From NCBI GenBank assembly GCA_017860295.1, contig JAFNAS010000003.1:1-64000 (forward strand): a DNA stretch of 64,000 nt. Reading direction: 5' to 3'. The position numbers and the translations under genes were made by a program. Positions within the stretch are counted from its first letter, which is position 1. Each line of letters begins with the position of its first letter. Shown piece by piece: positions 41,342-50,311 of the stretch. The stretch is from Bacteroidota bacterium. GTDB lineage: Bacteria; Bacteroidota; Bacteroidia; Bacteroidales; Paludibacteraceae. The notes beneath the pieces are model-generated. The model saw only the letters and a program-made list of their open reading frames with translations, had not been told where the DNA came from and made no database searches.

Positions 41342-43111
41342 ATGTTTTCAGCCTCGATAAAATTCACAGGGATAGACGCAATCACAGGTCCAGTCAAACG
41401 GATGCAGGCTCAAGTAGATTCGTTCGCTGCATCTGCCAACACTGGATTTATGAAAGTCGGAAATATAACATCTAATTTGGGTAATAAAGTGGATTCTTTG
41501 GCCGGCAAGATGATAAATTTCAAAACCGTGCTAATGGGTGGAGCGGTTTACGAGGCATCGAGAAAGCTATTTGGAATGGCAACGGCATCTGCCGAAGCAA
41601 ACTATCAGCAACTCATGTTCGCCAGAAGAGTCGGAATGAGTATCCAATCAGTAAAAGAGATGTCCTATGCACTCAAGGGACAAGGTATTTCTATGGATGA
41701 AGGCATGAAGTGGATGGAGAGATTTTCTACAAAAATGGGTCAACTAAAGCTAAATTCAGGTAGTTTGTATCAATTCTTAGCTAAAAATGATCGAAATCTG
41801 CTTTCAAGATTAAAAGCCTCCAAATCAGTCGATCAATCTTTTGGATTAATAGCAGATTCAGTTAAAAGAATACAGAGTCCTATGCTACGTGCCGCTTTTG
41901 TTACGGAAGCTTTCGGTCAAAAAGCAAGAACGATCACGGGTTTATTAATGCAAGGATCATCTGGTATAGCTAAAGCACGAGAAGAGTATCGAAAATTGAT
42001 GGGTACTACCACGTTGAGCGCAGAGGCAATTCAAAAATTTAGGAAATCTCAAATGCAACTCAACACCGCATTTTCGAGTGTTAAGATGGCGATAGGAATG
42101 TCAGTGATTCCGGCAATAACTTCGGTTATGGATAAGGCTCGTGATTGGTTTCAAATCAACGGAGCACTTCTTAAAAGTGAGATTGTAGGTTGGGTGAAAC
42201 TATTTGCCAACGCAATACTTCTTTTAGTGCGAAATTTGAATATTATTATACCGTCGGTACTGGCGTTTGTTGGTGTTTTAACTCTTTTGAAAGTCGTATC
42301 GGTAGCTGCAAAGGTAGCTACTTTGGCAATGGCAGCAGCGCAATATGTTACAGCAGCGGCGATGGCGGTTGCGTACATAGCAACAGGAACTATCACAGAA
42401 GGACTTTTAGCCAATTCAACGGCTCTCGGAATTGTGACAGCCTGGGAATGGCTTGCTACGGCTGCTACAACTGCATTTTCAGCAGCTTTATGGTCAACCG
42501 GTATTCCTGAAATTGTTATAGGTGTCATCGCCTTAGGTGTTGGAATATACATGCTGATTAAGCATTGGAAGGAAATAACCAACTGGATTGTAAACTCAAA
42601 TAACGCTTTTGCTGTTCTGCTACGAGTGGCTATTTATCCGTTTATTGAGGCTTTTAATGGTGTGAAGGTGGCAATAAGTTGGGTTATTGAGAAAATATCG
42701 CAACTATGGGGATGGCTAAAAGACACTGGTACTTTTAAAGTATTTGCAAAGGCTTTTTCTGCAGCATTTGGTGTCGTTAAAAGTGTGATTAGTTGGATAT
42801 GGGACAAAATCACTTCAATTTTTGGATTTATTTCGAAAATCATAAAGGTAGTAGGGTCTCCGGCTTTGGGGGCAATAAAAGGAATATCCGACAGTGTCAA
42901 GGTCGATCTTAAAAAGGAAGGCATAGGAGCAATCGAAGCAAGGCCTGTCAATAAGGACGTATCAATTTTAACTCAAAAACAGATACGAGAAACAAGTAGT
43001 ACGCAGAGTGTGCAGATCAATATTGATGATGCTACGGGACGGGCAAGAATAGGCGGTCAAACGAGCCCTATCCCGGTATTAGTACGGAATACGAAACAAC
43101 TCTGGCAATAA
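41342..43111 (+). CDS. Tape measure protein
   Basis: A 589-residue protein: Ala/Met-rich helical N-terminus, several hydrophobic stretches around 285-400 (IIIPSVLAFVGVLTLL, IPEIVIGVIALGVGIYMLI), repeated Trp-rich segments at 420-500 and a polar C-terminus. This is the standard tape-measure make-up; 589 residues predict a short tail. Follows the chaperone extension by 3 bp. Its stop overlaps the next ATG (TAATG). Confidence 0.85.
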   Translation: MFSASIKFTGIDAITGPVKRMQAQVDSFAASANTGFMKVGNITSNLGNKVDSLAGKMINFKTVLMGGAVYEASRKLFGMATASAEANYQQLMFARRVGMSIQSVKEMSYALKGQGISMDEGMKWMERFSTKMGQLKLNSGSLYQFLAKNDRNLLSRLKASKSVDQSFGLIADSVKRIQSPMLRAAFVTEAFGQKARTITGLLMQGSSGIAKAREEYRKLMGTTTLSAEAIQKFRKSQMQLNTAFSSVKMAIGMSVIPAITSVMDKARDWFQINGALLKSEIVGWVKLFANAILLLVRNLNIIIPSVLAFVGVLTLLKVVSVAAKVATLAMAAAQYVTAAAMAVAYIATGTITEGLLANSTALGIVTAWEWLATAATTAFSAALWSTGIPEIVIGVIALGVGIYMLIKHWKEITNWIVNSNNAFAVLLRVAIYPFIEAFNGVKVAISWVIEKISQLWGWLKDTGTFKVFAKAFSAAFGVVKSVISWIWDKITSIFGFISKIIKVVGSPALGAIKGISDSVKVDLKKEGIGAIEARPVNKDVSILTQKQIRETSSTQSVQINIDDATGRARIGGQTSPIPVLVRNTKQLWQ

Positions 43112-43554
43112 TGGACTTAAAGATCAAAGAAAATAATAATGGAGGTGATCTTTATTTCGAAAATGGAGACGTACTTATCACCTCTGAAGTTTATAATCAA
43201 CCCTACTTAGCTCATTTTGGAGGAAATAAAGAGGCCGTAACAGCTGACTATGTAGAAGGTGAAGAAAGGGAAGATTATTGGGCTAACGAACTTTTTTTGC
43301 CTGAAAAGGAACGTTTCGATTCATATTTTGAAAAAATGCTGCATGAAACGGAATTGTCAAGCTCAGGACGAATAAAATTAGAGCAAGCAGCAACGGATGA
43401 TTTAGAGTATTTGGATGATTTTGCAGAAAGGGAATCATCTGTAACCATTCCGACTGTTGACAGTGTAAAATTGTCCGATTCCTTCCAAGAAGGCCAAAAT
43501 AGAGCCTTTCAGTATGTTTGGCAAGAAGCTAAGGACGAAATTTTAGTAGAATGA
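43111..43554 (+). CDS. Baseplate protein, Mu gp46/P2 gpW-like
   Basis: A 147-residue protein beginning DLKIKENNNGGDLYFENGDVLIT, the expected 'D-L-x..G-D' opening of GP46/gp25-like baseplate proteins, followed by an acidic helical part. In Mu this protein lies just before gp47. It forms part of the baseplate wedge. Confidence 0.68.
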   Translation: MDLKIKENNNGGDLYFENGDVLITSEVYNQPYLAHFGGNKEAVTADYVEGEEREDYWANELFLPEKERFDSYFEKMLHETELSSSGRIKLEQAATDDLEYLDDFAERESSVTIPTVDSVKLSDSFQEGQNRAFQYVWQEAKDEILVE

Positions 43555-44735
43555 CAACGGCACCGACACTCACAGAACTATACACATCTATTTCGAGTGA
43601 TTTAAAGAGTCAGTTCGGGATCAGTTCAGAAAACGACCTTAAACGTGTTTTGGCTGCATTGGCTTCTTCCGATGCCGGTATCTTAAAACTATTCTATCTT
43701 GCTCTTATTGATGTTCAAAAAAATGTATGGCCGGATCAGGCCGATTCAGAAAGCATGGGTGGAACTCTGGAACGTTTCGGACGTATTAAACTAGGCAGAG
43801 ATGCGTATCCAGCTACTCAAGGCGAATATACGGTTACATTTACCGGCACATCAGGAACCACTTTGCCTGTTAATACTCAGGTTGTTAATAAATCAACAAA
43901 TTATTACTATACAACTACTGCTGACGTTGCATTATCTAGTACATCGGGAACAGCCTCGATTTTGAGTGATGAAGCAGGTACCGATTACGCATTGGCCGTT
44001 GGCGATACTCTTTACTTGACCAATACAATAACCGGCATTGATTCATCTGTTACTGTCGTATCTATTATAACAGCACCGACAGATGAAGAGGATACAGAGA
44101 CATATAGAGCTTTAGTCTTGAAATCTTTTCGACTGGAACCCAATGGCGGATCAGCCGCAGATTATTGCTATTGGGCTTTAGATGTAGCTGGTATTGCAGC
44201 TGTTTATCCCTATTCTACAAAGGGAGCTTCCGGTAGCGGCACTATCTATGTGGAAGCAGAAGCTAGTTATTCATCCGATGGATACGGCACTCCTACACAA
44301 GCTCTTTTGGACGCTTTATGGAAGTCATCTGATAAAACAGGAGTTTTCGAGCAAGACCCAGACACCACCCTGAGCACTTATGAACGGGGCCGCAGACAAT
44401 TAGGCTTTACAGATATAAATCTATTAGCTGTTACACCACTGCCCGTTGTAGTGAATATCACAAACTTAAAAACACAGACTACAACAGTAACTACGACGAT
44501 TACAACACAGATAAGTGAGATGCTTGCTGATAAACGACCTTTTATCGCGGGTGTAGGGGATGTAAATAATCCACAGGACATATTATATTTCAAAGATATT
44601 GTGGTCGCTTTGGATGATGCCTTAGAGCCTGGCAATACCTATGATTCCGTATCGGTAACCGTTAACGGATTGGCTATACCATTTCAATTTCTCAATGGGA
44701 ATATTCCTTATTTATCTGCAATAAATTATGTCTAA
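43551..44735 (+). CDS. Baseplate J-like protein (Mu gp47)
   Basis: A 394-residue protein of the Baseplate_J family: SMGGTLERFGRIKLGRD, the TGTSGTTLPVNTQVV beta domain and the GGSAADYCYWALDVAGIAAV motif are the family hallmarks. A wedge component of contractile tails. Confidence 0.87.
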   Translation: MTTAPTLTELYTSISSDLKSQFGISSENDLKRVLAALASSDAGILKLFYLALIDVQKNVWPDQADSESMGGTLERFGRIKLGRDAYPATQGEYTVTFTGTSGTTLPVNTQVVNKSTNYYYTTTADVALSSTSGTASILSDEAGTDYALAVGDTLYLTNTITGIDSSVTVVSIITAPTDEEDTETYRALVLKSFRLEPNGGSAADYCYWALDVAGIAAVYPYSTKGASGSGTIYVEAEASYSSDGYGTPTQALLDALWKSSDKTGVFEQDPDTTLSTYERGRRQLGFTDINLLAVTPLPVVVNITNLKTQTTTVTTTITTQISEMLADKRPFIAGVGDVNNPQDILYFKDIVVALDDALEPGNTYDSVSVTVNGLAIPFQFLNGNIPYLSAINYV

Positions 44736-45483
44736 AGTAACAACGGACATATTAAAACTTCAAAAGCAGTTATTACCTACCGGAAGAGCTTTTTCTGTTT
44801 CAACAGATAGTGTTTTCGAACAACTATTATTAGGACTAGGAGGCCAAAAAACGCAGACAATAAATAATACTATTGGCATCTTGGATTCTGTTATAGCTGA
44901 TAATTCAGCTTTTGATGAGAACGATGCTGCGGCGTGGGAAGAAGCCTTAGGAATATACGCATCTAGTACGTCAACCTTGGAAGAAAGAATAGCCGCAATT
45001 TATGCAAAACAGCAATTTCCTTCTAATGTAAAAGGAAGACAGCATAAATCATATCTCGAATACAGACTCACACAAGCTGGGTTTGAATGCGGAATATACG
45101 AATGGTCGGATATAAAGGATAAGTTGAGCGCTATTCAACATTCTGCTAGTACTCACCATTCAACAGCGGTACATCATGGAGCTATCTCGATTCCTGCCTA
45201 CTCAGGCATAATCGCTAATTATTTAACGCAATCGCAAGAAACGCAGATACCGACATCCCTACAGAATCTAAAGAACATATTTTGGATTTGCGGTACTTCA
45301 GGTTTTGATTCTTTTATTGATATTCCTTCAGCGCAAATGAAGAAATTTCGGCATATAGTTCTTGAGGTTAAACCGCTCCATACGGTAGCTTATTTAAGAA
45401 CATCCGATCTTGCGACTTGGATATTGGCCGATGGAACCTGGAGCATGTCAGGCGAATGGATTAATTCAGCATTATGGACGTAA
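44728..45483 (+). CDS. Tail protein, Mu gp48 (DUF2313) family
   Basis: A 251-residue protein starting with LQKQLLPTGRAFSV and later AAAWEEALGIYASSTSTLEERIAAI, both typical of DUF2313. It lies after gp47 as in Mu. The C-terminal 90 residues have an extra Trp/Ser-rich domain. Overlaps the next gene by 10 bp. Confidence 0.78.
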   Translation: MSKVTTDILKLQKQLLPTGRAFSVSTDSVFEQLLLGLGGQKTQTINNTIGILDSVIADNSAFDENDAAAWEEALGIYASSTSTLEERIAAIYAKQQFPSNVKGRQHKSYLEYRLTQAGFECGIYEWSDIKDKLSAIQHSASTHHSTAVHHGAISIPAYSGIIANYLTQSQETQIPTSLQNLKNIFWICGTSGFDSFIDIPSAQMKKFRHIVLEVKPLHTVAYLRTSDLATWILADGTWSMSGEWINSALWT

Positions 45484-45797
45484 TAAAAAACACAAGCTAT
45501 AATTCCATTGTAGAGGGTATGTCAGGAACGGCTGCGGCTCAAACAATTAATGGAATCCTAACCTATGAATATGGAGTTACTCGTTATGAGTTTACAGCCG
45601 ATGATGTAGTAAATAATGTTCTAACGGTTAATCACGGGAAAAGTACGCTGAATGTTTTTGCTACGCTTTACGACAGCTCGTGGAATCAGCAGAATATGAA
45701 TGGTTTATTTCAAGTGGTCGATTCTAACAATTGGACACTGTCGATACCAACAACCATCACAGAGAAGTTCTATTTAATAGTAGATTACAAACCTTGA
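45474..45797 (+). CDS. Hypothetical tail-region protein
   Basis: A 107-residue beta-rich protein (YEFTADDVVNNVLTVNHGKS; WNQQNMNGLFQVVD). No family recognised; located between gp48 and a tail-collar fibre, so probably a fibre or baseplate accessory. Confidence 0.6.
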   Translation: MDVIKNTSYNSIVEGMSGTAAAQTINGILTYEYGVTRYEFTADDVVNNVLTVNHGKSTLNVFATLYDSSWNQQNMNGLFQVVDSNNWTLSIPTTITEKFYLIVDYKP

Positions 45798-45798
45798 T

Positions 45799-46515
45799 AT
45801 GAGAACAACAGCATCTTTACCTAATGGTGGTGCAGTTACAACGGACTATCCTTTCGGTGTAATTGTCGATGAGACTTCATCCGTTGCCGGAACTGCCTTA
45901 ACAGAGGCAACCTACGGAGATTTCATTCAAAGCCTTTGGCATTTTGTGAAATTGGCCGATGTAACACCTAACGGAGTAGCGGATAATACTACAAACGGCT
46001 TTCAGCTTGCTAAAGCAATGCAGATGATTTTGCAACCTGTAGGCACACCTGGTCATTGGCCGGTTGCCACTCCACCGACAGGATGGCTTGTCATGGATGG
46101 CGCTGCTATTTCACGGACTATTTATGTAGATCTATTCGCTCTTATAGGAACTACATTCGGTACTGGCGATGGCAGTACAACATTTAATCTTCCCAATGAA
46201 ATAAATCGTATGCGTGTCGGTGCCGGAGACTCTTATGCTGTTGGTGCAACAGGTGGCTCTGCCACACACACAAATACAATTGAGGAAATGTGTGATCATG
46301 CACATAAACCAGTTGTATATGGATGGAATAATCAAGTTCATGGCATTACATACGGATCAGACGTAGATGCTTTAGTGGCCGGATCAGTTCAACAAGAAGA
46401 AAAAACAGGAGGTGCTTATGATATAACCGGAACGACTGCGGTAGCAGGAAAAGCATATTCGATAATGAATCCCTATCTGGCTATGTATCCTATTATAAAA
46501 GCTCTTTATGTATGA
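45799..46515 (+). CDS. Tail fibre with phage Tail Collar domain
   Basis: A 238-residue protein with the collar-domain pattern TPPTGWLVMDGAAISRT... (gly-trp-leu preceding D/G) and TTFGTGDGSTTFNLPNE. The C-terminus holds His-rich strands (HTNTIEEMCDHAHKP). Short collar-type fibres trimerise and bind host receptors; the first of two fibre-type proteins here. Confidence 0.78.
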   Translation: MRTTASLPNGGAVTTDYPFGVIVDETSSVAGTALTEATYGDFIQSLWHFVKLADVTPNGVADNTTNGFQLAKAMQMILQPVGTPGHWPVATPPTGWLVMDGAAISRTIYVDLFALIGTTFGTGDGSTTFNLPNEINRMRVGAGDSYAVGATGGSATHTNTIEEMCDHAHKPVVYGWNNQVHGITYGSDVDALVAGSVQQEEKTGGAYDITGTTAVAGKAYSIMNPYLAMYPIIKALYV

Positions 46516-47246
46516 TAAAGTGCGATACGCGGGGTATCTCTAGGGCGGCTATTGAGCTTAAGAACCTGCATCGGGCGGCTTTGCCAAATGCGGTAAGGTC
46601 AACGCTTAATGATCTGGCTTTCGATGTAAAAAAGCGCAGTTTATTAGAAGCTGTGAAGCAAACTCAGATGACCATCCGTGCGCCGGGTATCTGGAAAAAA
46701 TATAGCGGAGTTGCAAAGGCAACAGGCTGGGAAATAAATAAGATGACTGCTGAGGTGGGTATGATTCCTTTGGGTAATGCTTCTGAAATGGTTGAAAGAT
46801 TAAAACAGCAGGATGAAGGAGGAGAATTGAAACATACGCAAGTTCCTCTTTCCAAAGCGCGTATTTCTAAAGCTCATGGTAAGCGAGTGCAAAAAAAGAA
46901 CTACTGGGATAAAGTTAAGATCTGCGCAAAAGTTCAATATGGAGATAAGAAAGGATTGATAAAGGCTGTGACTGCTACGGGCATCCGATCGGGCGGTGGT
47001 CCATTTGCAACCGGTGTGATTTACGGAAAATTCTTATATGGAATCATTGGATTCACTCATCTTGGTAATACAAAACATCACGAGAAGATAAAGCTTCATC
47101 TTATAAGACTATATGAAGTGGAAAAGGGAAAAATGAGACACGTTAAAGCGCAACATTTTACAGAAAAAGCAGCAAACATAAGTGGTAAACTGACAGGCGA
47201 AATGTTTTCCAAAAATGTAGAAAGACAACTTGCAAAATGGAAATAA
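46512..47246 (+). CDS. Virion morphogenesis/minor tail protein
   Basis: A 244-residue basic protein (KK and KR pairs throughout, first 30 residues RAAIELKNLHRAALPNAV) like phage tail completion/minor tail proteins of the lambda Z or Mu G kind. Its place between the fibre and N genes is unusual: in Mu and lambda such proteins lie near the head genes. Confidence 0.55.
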   Translation: MIKCDTRGISRAAIELKNLHRAALPNAVRSTLNDLAFDVKKRSLLEAVKQTQMTIRAPGIWKKYSGVAKATGWEINKMTAEVGMIPLGNASEMVERLKQQDEGGELKHTQVPLSKARISKAHGKRVQKKNYWDKVKICAKVQYGDKKGLIKAVTATGIRSGGGPFATGVIYGKFLYGIIGFTHLGNTKHHEKIKLHLIRLYEVEKGKMRHVKAQHFTEKAANISGKLTGEMFSKNVERQLAKWK

Positions 47247-47247
47247 A

Positions 47248-48501
47248 ATGAGTTGGCAGGATAGATTAAATAATATAGCATTTTCCATAACCATGGGAAA
47301 AGGTAAAATGGCAAGAGGTAGAGAGAGAGCAAAGCCTATGACCTTTTATCCCAAACTCATTGTAAATTACCAAGAAAATGTTGAGTACAACGGTACAGAG
47401 TACGATTTTGTTGGCATTCCTGGCTCTTTATTCCTTCGCAAATTGCCAAAAGGCAGATCTATTCCTCTTGAATTTGCTTTTGTGGGAAAAGATAACGATA
47501 AAGAAGCGAATGGGTTTGAATATCAAGCAGCAATACCTGCTGAGTGGACGGTGACACACCCCTTTTACGGTAAATTCCATTGTCAGCCCCTTTCTTTATC
47601 AATGGATAACTCAGGACTTGATTCTACGGTTATAAAAATCACCGTTATAGAAACAAATTTTAATGCTACAAGTAAATCATCTAATTTTCCAAAAGCACAA
47701 ACCCGACTAAAAGAAAATATAGAATTGATAAGTGCCCGGAGCCTTGCGGTTGGAGCATCTACGCCAATGAATGCAAAAGAGTTGGAACAAGCGACTTCAA
47801 TGACCAAAAAGATAGGCACCCTTTCCGAGGCGGTCTTAAAGACAAGCTCAGAACTAAAAACATATAAAAGCTTTTTGAGTAACGCACTAAATGCAATAGA
47901 CGGGGCTACTGCATTGACAACCGGTTATCTGACTTATATCCGATCGCTCATAAATCTTCCGGCCACTGTTTCCGGGGACATAAAAAGTCGGATCAATTGT
48001 ATAGAAGGAATATTCAGTTCGTTGGTTTCGGATGTATCCGGCACCGTGAAACTTAGCTATTTTCAAAAATTATTTTTCAATCTGCTTGGAGTTAATTGTA
48101 TTTCTGCTATATCAACAGCTTTGCAAACTCAGAATACCGGAGATCTTCAAACAAGAGTAGAGATAACCTTTTATCTCAATAAACTCAAATCGGATTATGC
48201 TACTTTCTTAAGCACGCTTTATTCAACCGAAACAACAAGTTTTACACCTGACCATGATTTGATGTTTGATCTCAACTCTACGGTACAACTGACGCAGTTT
48301 TATCTGTATAGTGTTTTGATGAGCGCAAAGCAAGAGAGAACCTATTATCCTTCGTCAGATACAAATCTTCTTTTACTTGCTCACAGATTATACGGAAGTG
48401 CTTCGGAAGATAATATGAGCCAGATAAAATCAACAAACAAAATTGGACTTTCGGAAATTCTGAATATTAAGAAGGGTCGTAAAATTATCTATTACGTATG
48501 A
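47248..48501 (+). CDS. Mu gpN-like tail/DNA circulation protein
   Basis: A 417-residue protein with the N-terminal pattern SWQDRLNNIAFS...FYPKLIVNYQENVEYNG and WTVTHPFYGKFHCQPLSL of DNA_circ_N/gpN proteins. In Mu, N is a baseplate hub component. The second half is helical. Directly followed by the P-like gene with 4 bp overlap. Confidence 0.65.
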   Translation: MSWQDRLNNIAFSITMGKGKMARGRERAKPMTFYPKLIVNYQENVEYNGTEYDFVGIPGSLFLRKLPKGRSIPLEFAFVGKDNDKEANGFEYQAAIPAEWTVTHPFYGKFHCQPLSLSMDNSGLDSTVIKITVIETNFNATSKSSNFPKAQTRLKENIELISARSLAVGASTPMNAKELEQATSMTKKIGTLSEAVLKTSSELKTYKSFLSNALNAIDGATALTTGYLTYIRSLINLPATVSGDIKSRINCIEGIFSSLVSDVSGTVKLSYFQKLFFNLLGVNCISAISTALQTQNTGDLQTRVEITFYLNKLKSDYATFLSTLYSTETTSFTPDHDLMFDLNSTVQLTQFYLYSVLMSAKQERTYYPSSDTNLLLLAHRLYGSASEDNMSQIKSTNKIGLSEILNIKKGRKIIYYV

Positions 48502-49619
48502 AAGTAGTTGTAAACGGCGAAGCAGTAAGATTCACGAGCTTGGATGTAACCCTTAATTACGATTCTGTAAGTGATACATTTGGATTCACGCTTCCTTATC
48601 AGGGAGGTACAAAGTGGAAGCCCTTAAAGTATTTGCCTGTTACCATAGAAGACGGAGAAAGGACATTATTAAAAGGAACGATTATAAGCCATCGATTCAA
48701 AAGCAACTCAAATGCTAATGAACTTGCCATATCTGGATATTCTAAGACGGGTATTCTTGAGGATTGCCCAAATGTAAATGATGAAATAACAGGTAACTCG
48801 GGTGCCGAGTCATCCGGCCAAAGTACATGTTTTAGTAGTATAAGTCTATTGGAGCTAGCCAAGCAGCTTTGTAATCCTTTCGGAATTGAAGTTACATACG
48901 ATCCCTTGGTAGCTGATTACGTTAATTCAACCTACGAGCAGGCTACCACAACTCCAGAAGAAAGTATAGCTGCCTATCTAGGCAAGTTGGCGACCCTTAA
49001 AAATGTTGTTTTGCGTTCAACTCTTGATGGACAATTACTCTTTACTCAAATTGATGAAAAAGGGCCTATCGCGGCACATTTTAATTCTGGTACTGACGAA
49101 GGTATAGAATTTTCTCTGGATGTGAACGGTCAAAGAATGCACAACAAAATATACGTGGCAGGACGTGCGGATCTATACGAGAGTGATAGCGAGGATATAG
49201 CAAAAACAGGTGATGCGGAGCCTATTATTAATCCTTTAGTAAAGGACACGCGAAGATCTACATTAAAAGTACAAGGTACCGAGATTCAGCTTATTAAAGA
49301 TGTATCAAAGGCGGTATTGGCCGATGAACTTAAAAATATAGTTGTAACAATCACAATACAAGGCAACAAACTTGAACGGGAAGTTGTAGAGAATGATAAT
49401 GGAAAGGAAACAGTCTCATACAGCGAACTAAAACCGGGTAATCTTGTAACCATCCATGCACCTGACATTTGTATTAATCGCTTAAAAGATAAAACGATTC
49501 CTGTATTTATGGTTCGTTCTATAAATCATAAGGAAAACGCAAAAGAGAAAACCATGACAATTACTTGTGTGTTGCCTCAAACAATGACAGGAAATACTCC
49601 GTCTTTAATTTTTGGGTAA
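48498..49619 (+). CDS. Baseplate hub protein (Mu gpP/gpD family)
   Basis: A 373-residue protein with VNGEAVRFTSLDVTLNYDSVS at the start and a KYLPVTIEDGERTLLKGTIISHRF segment, the pattern of gpP/late-control-D hub proteins (T4 gp27 equivalent). It forms the cup holding the spike. Confidence 0.72.
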   Translation: MKVVVNGEAVRFTSLDVTLNYDSVSDTFGFTLPYQGGTKWKPLKYLPVTIEDGERTLLKGTIISHRFKSNSNANELAISGYSKTGILEDCPNVNDEITGNSGAESSGQSTCFSSISLLELAKQLCNPFGIEVTYDPLVADYVNSTYEQATTTPEESIAAYLGKLATLKNVVLRSTLDGQLLFTQIDEKGPIAAHFNSGTDEGIEFSLDVNGQRMHNKIYVAGRADLYESDSEDIAKTGDAEPIINPLVKDTRRSTLKVQGTEIQLIKDVSKAVLADELKNIVVTITIQGNKLEREVVENDNGKETVSYSELKPGNLVTIHAPDICINRLKDKTIPVFMVRSINHKENAKEKTMTITCVLPQTMTGNTPSLIFG

Positions 49620-50081
49620 ATGGACATAATAGCAGTTTCTAATACATTCATTTATAAATCTCTGAGATATATAAAAAGTAAGTTTTCTTACGATGCTCAC
49701 CAATCTCCACAGATTGCACCTTGGGGAGATGATTCGGTACCTGTTGAAGGAACCAAGGGAGTTAAAGCCTTCACATCGACGAAAGCGATTCATATTGTCC
49801 TAGGCTTTTTTAATCGTAACCATTGTAAAGCCGCAGCTGGAGAAAAGCGAATTTTTTCTACCAACGCAGCAGGCACAGAGCAGGTATCTTTATGGCTTAA
49901 AAATGACGGGTCATTTAAAATCGAATGTTCCGATGGTTTTACAGCTACCTATGACTTGACAAATAAACGTATATCATTTTCTGGCGATTGTATCGCTGGC
50001 GTTGATGGTATTTCGCTTGTTAATCATGTACATGATACCCTCACAGGTGTTACAACACCCCCTTTTAATCCAACCGTATGA
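49620..50081 (+). CDS. Baseplate spike protein (Mu gp45-like)
   Basis: A 153-residue protein: OB-like N-terminus, then beta strands that repeat about every ten residues and a C-terminal tip LVNHVHDTLTGVTTPP, where His-x-His matches the metal-binding tip of gp45/gpV spikes. It pierces the outer membrane on contraction. Confidence 0.72.
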   Translation: MDIIAVSNTFIYKSLRYIKSKFSYDAHQSPQIAPWGDDSVPVEGTKGVKAFTSTKAIHIVLGFFNRNHCKAAAGEKRIFSTNAAGTEQVSLWLKNDGSFKIECSDGFTATYDLTNKRISFSGDCIAGVDGISLVNHVHDTLTGVTTPPFNPTV

Positions 50082-50311
50082 GTACAATTGATAAAGCACA
50101 GGTAAAAACGGATATTAAAGCCGTTTTCGACTTGATAAAAGGCAAAAAACTTACACAGGAGCAAGCAGAGGAAGCTTTAGCAGACGGTTTTGCTGAATTG
50201 ATTTCGAATGCAATACAGCGAGGAGTACAGTCGGCCACCTATTCAAGTGGTTTGGTGGCAGGAAATGTATCTGTTACTGGAGCCATTAATTTAACAGTAA
50301 GCAAGCAATGA
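50078..50311 (+). CDS. Small tail-fibre-associated protein
   Basis: A 77-residue protein with a helical start (DKAQVKTDIKAVFDLIKGKKL) and a beta-rich end. Sits between the spike and the repeat fibre, with 4-bp overlaps on both sides. No family recognised. Confidence 0.55.
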   Translation: MSTIDKAQVKTDIKAVFDLIKGKKLTQEQAEEALADGFAELISNAIQRGVQSATYSSGLVAGNVSVTGAINLTVSKQ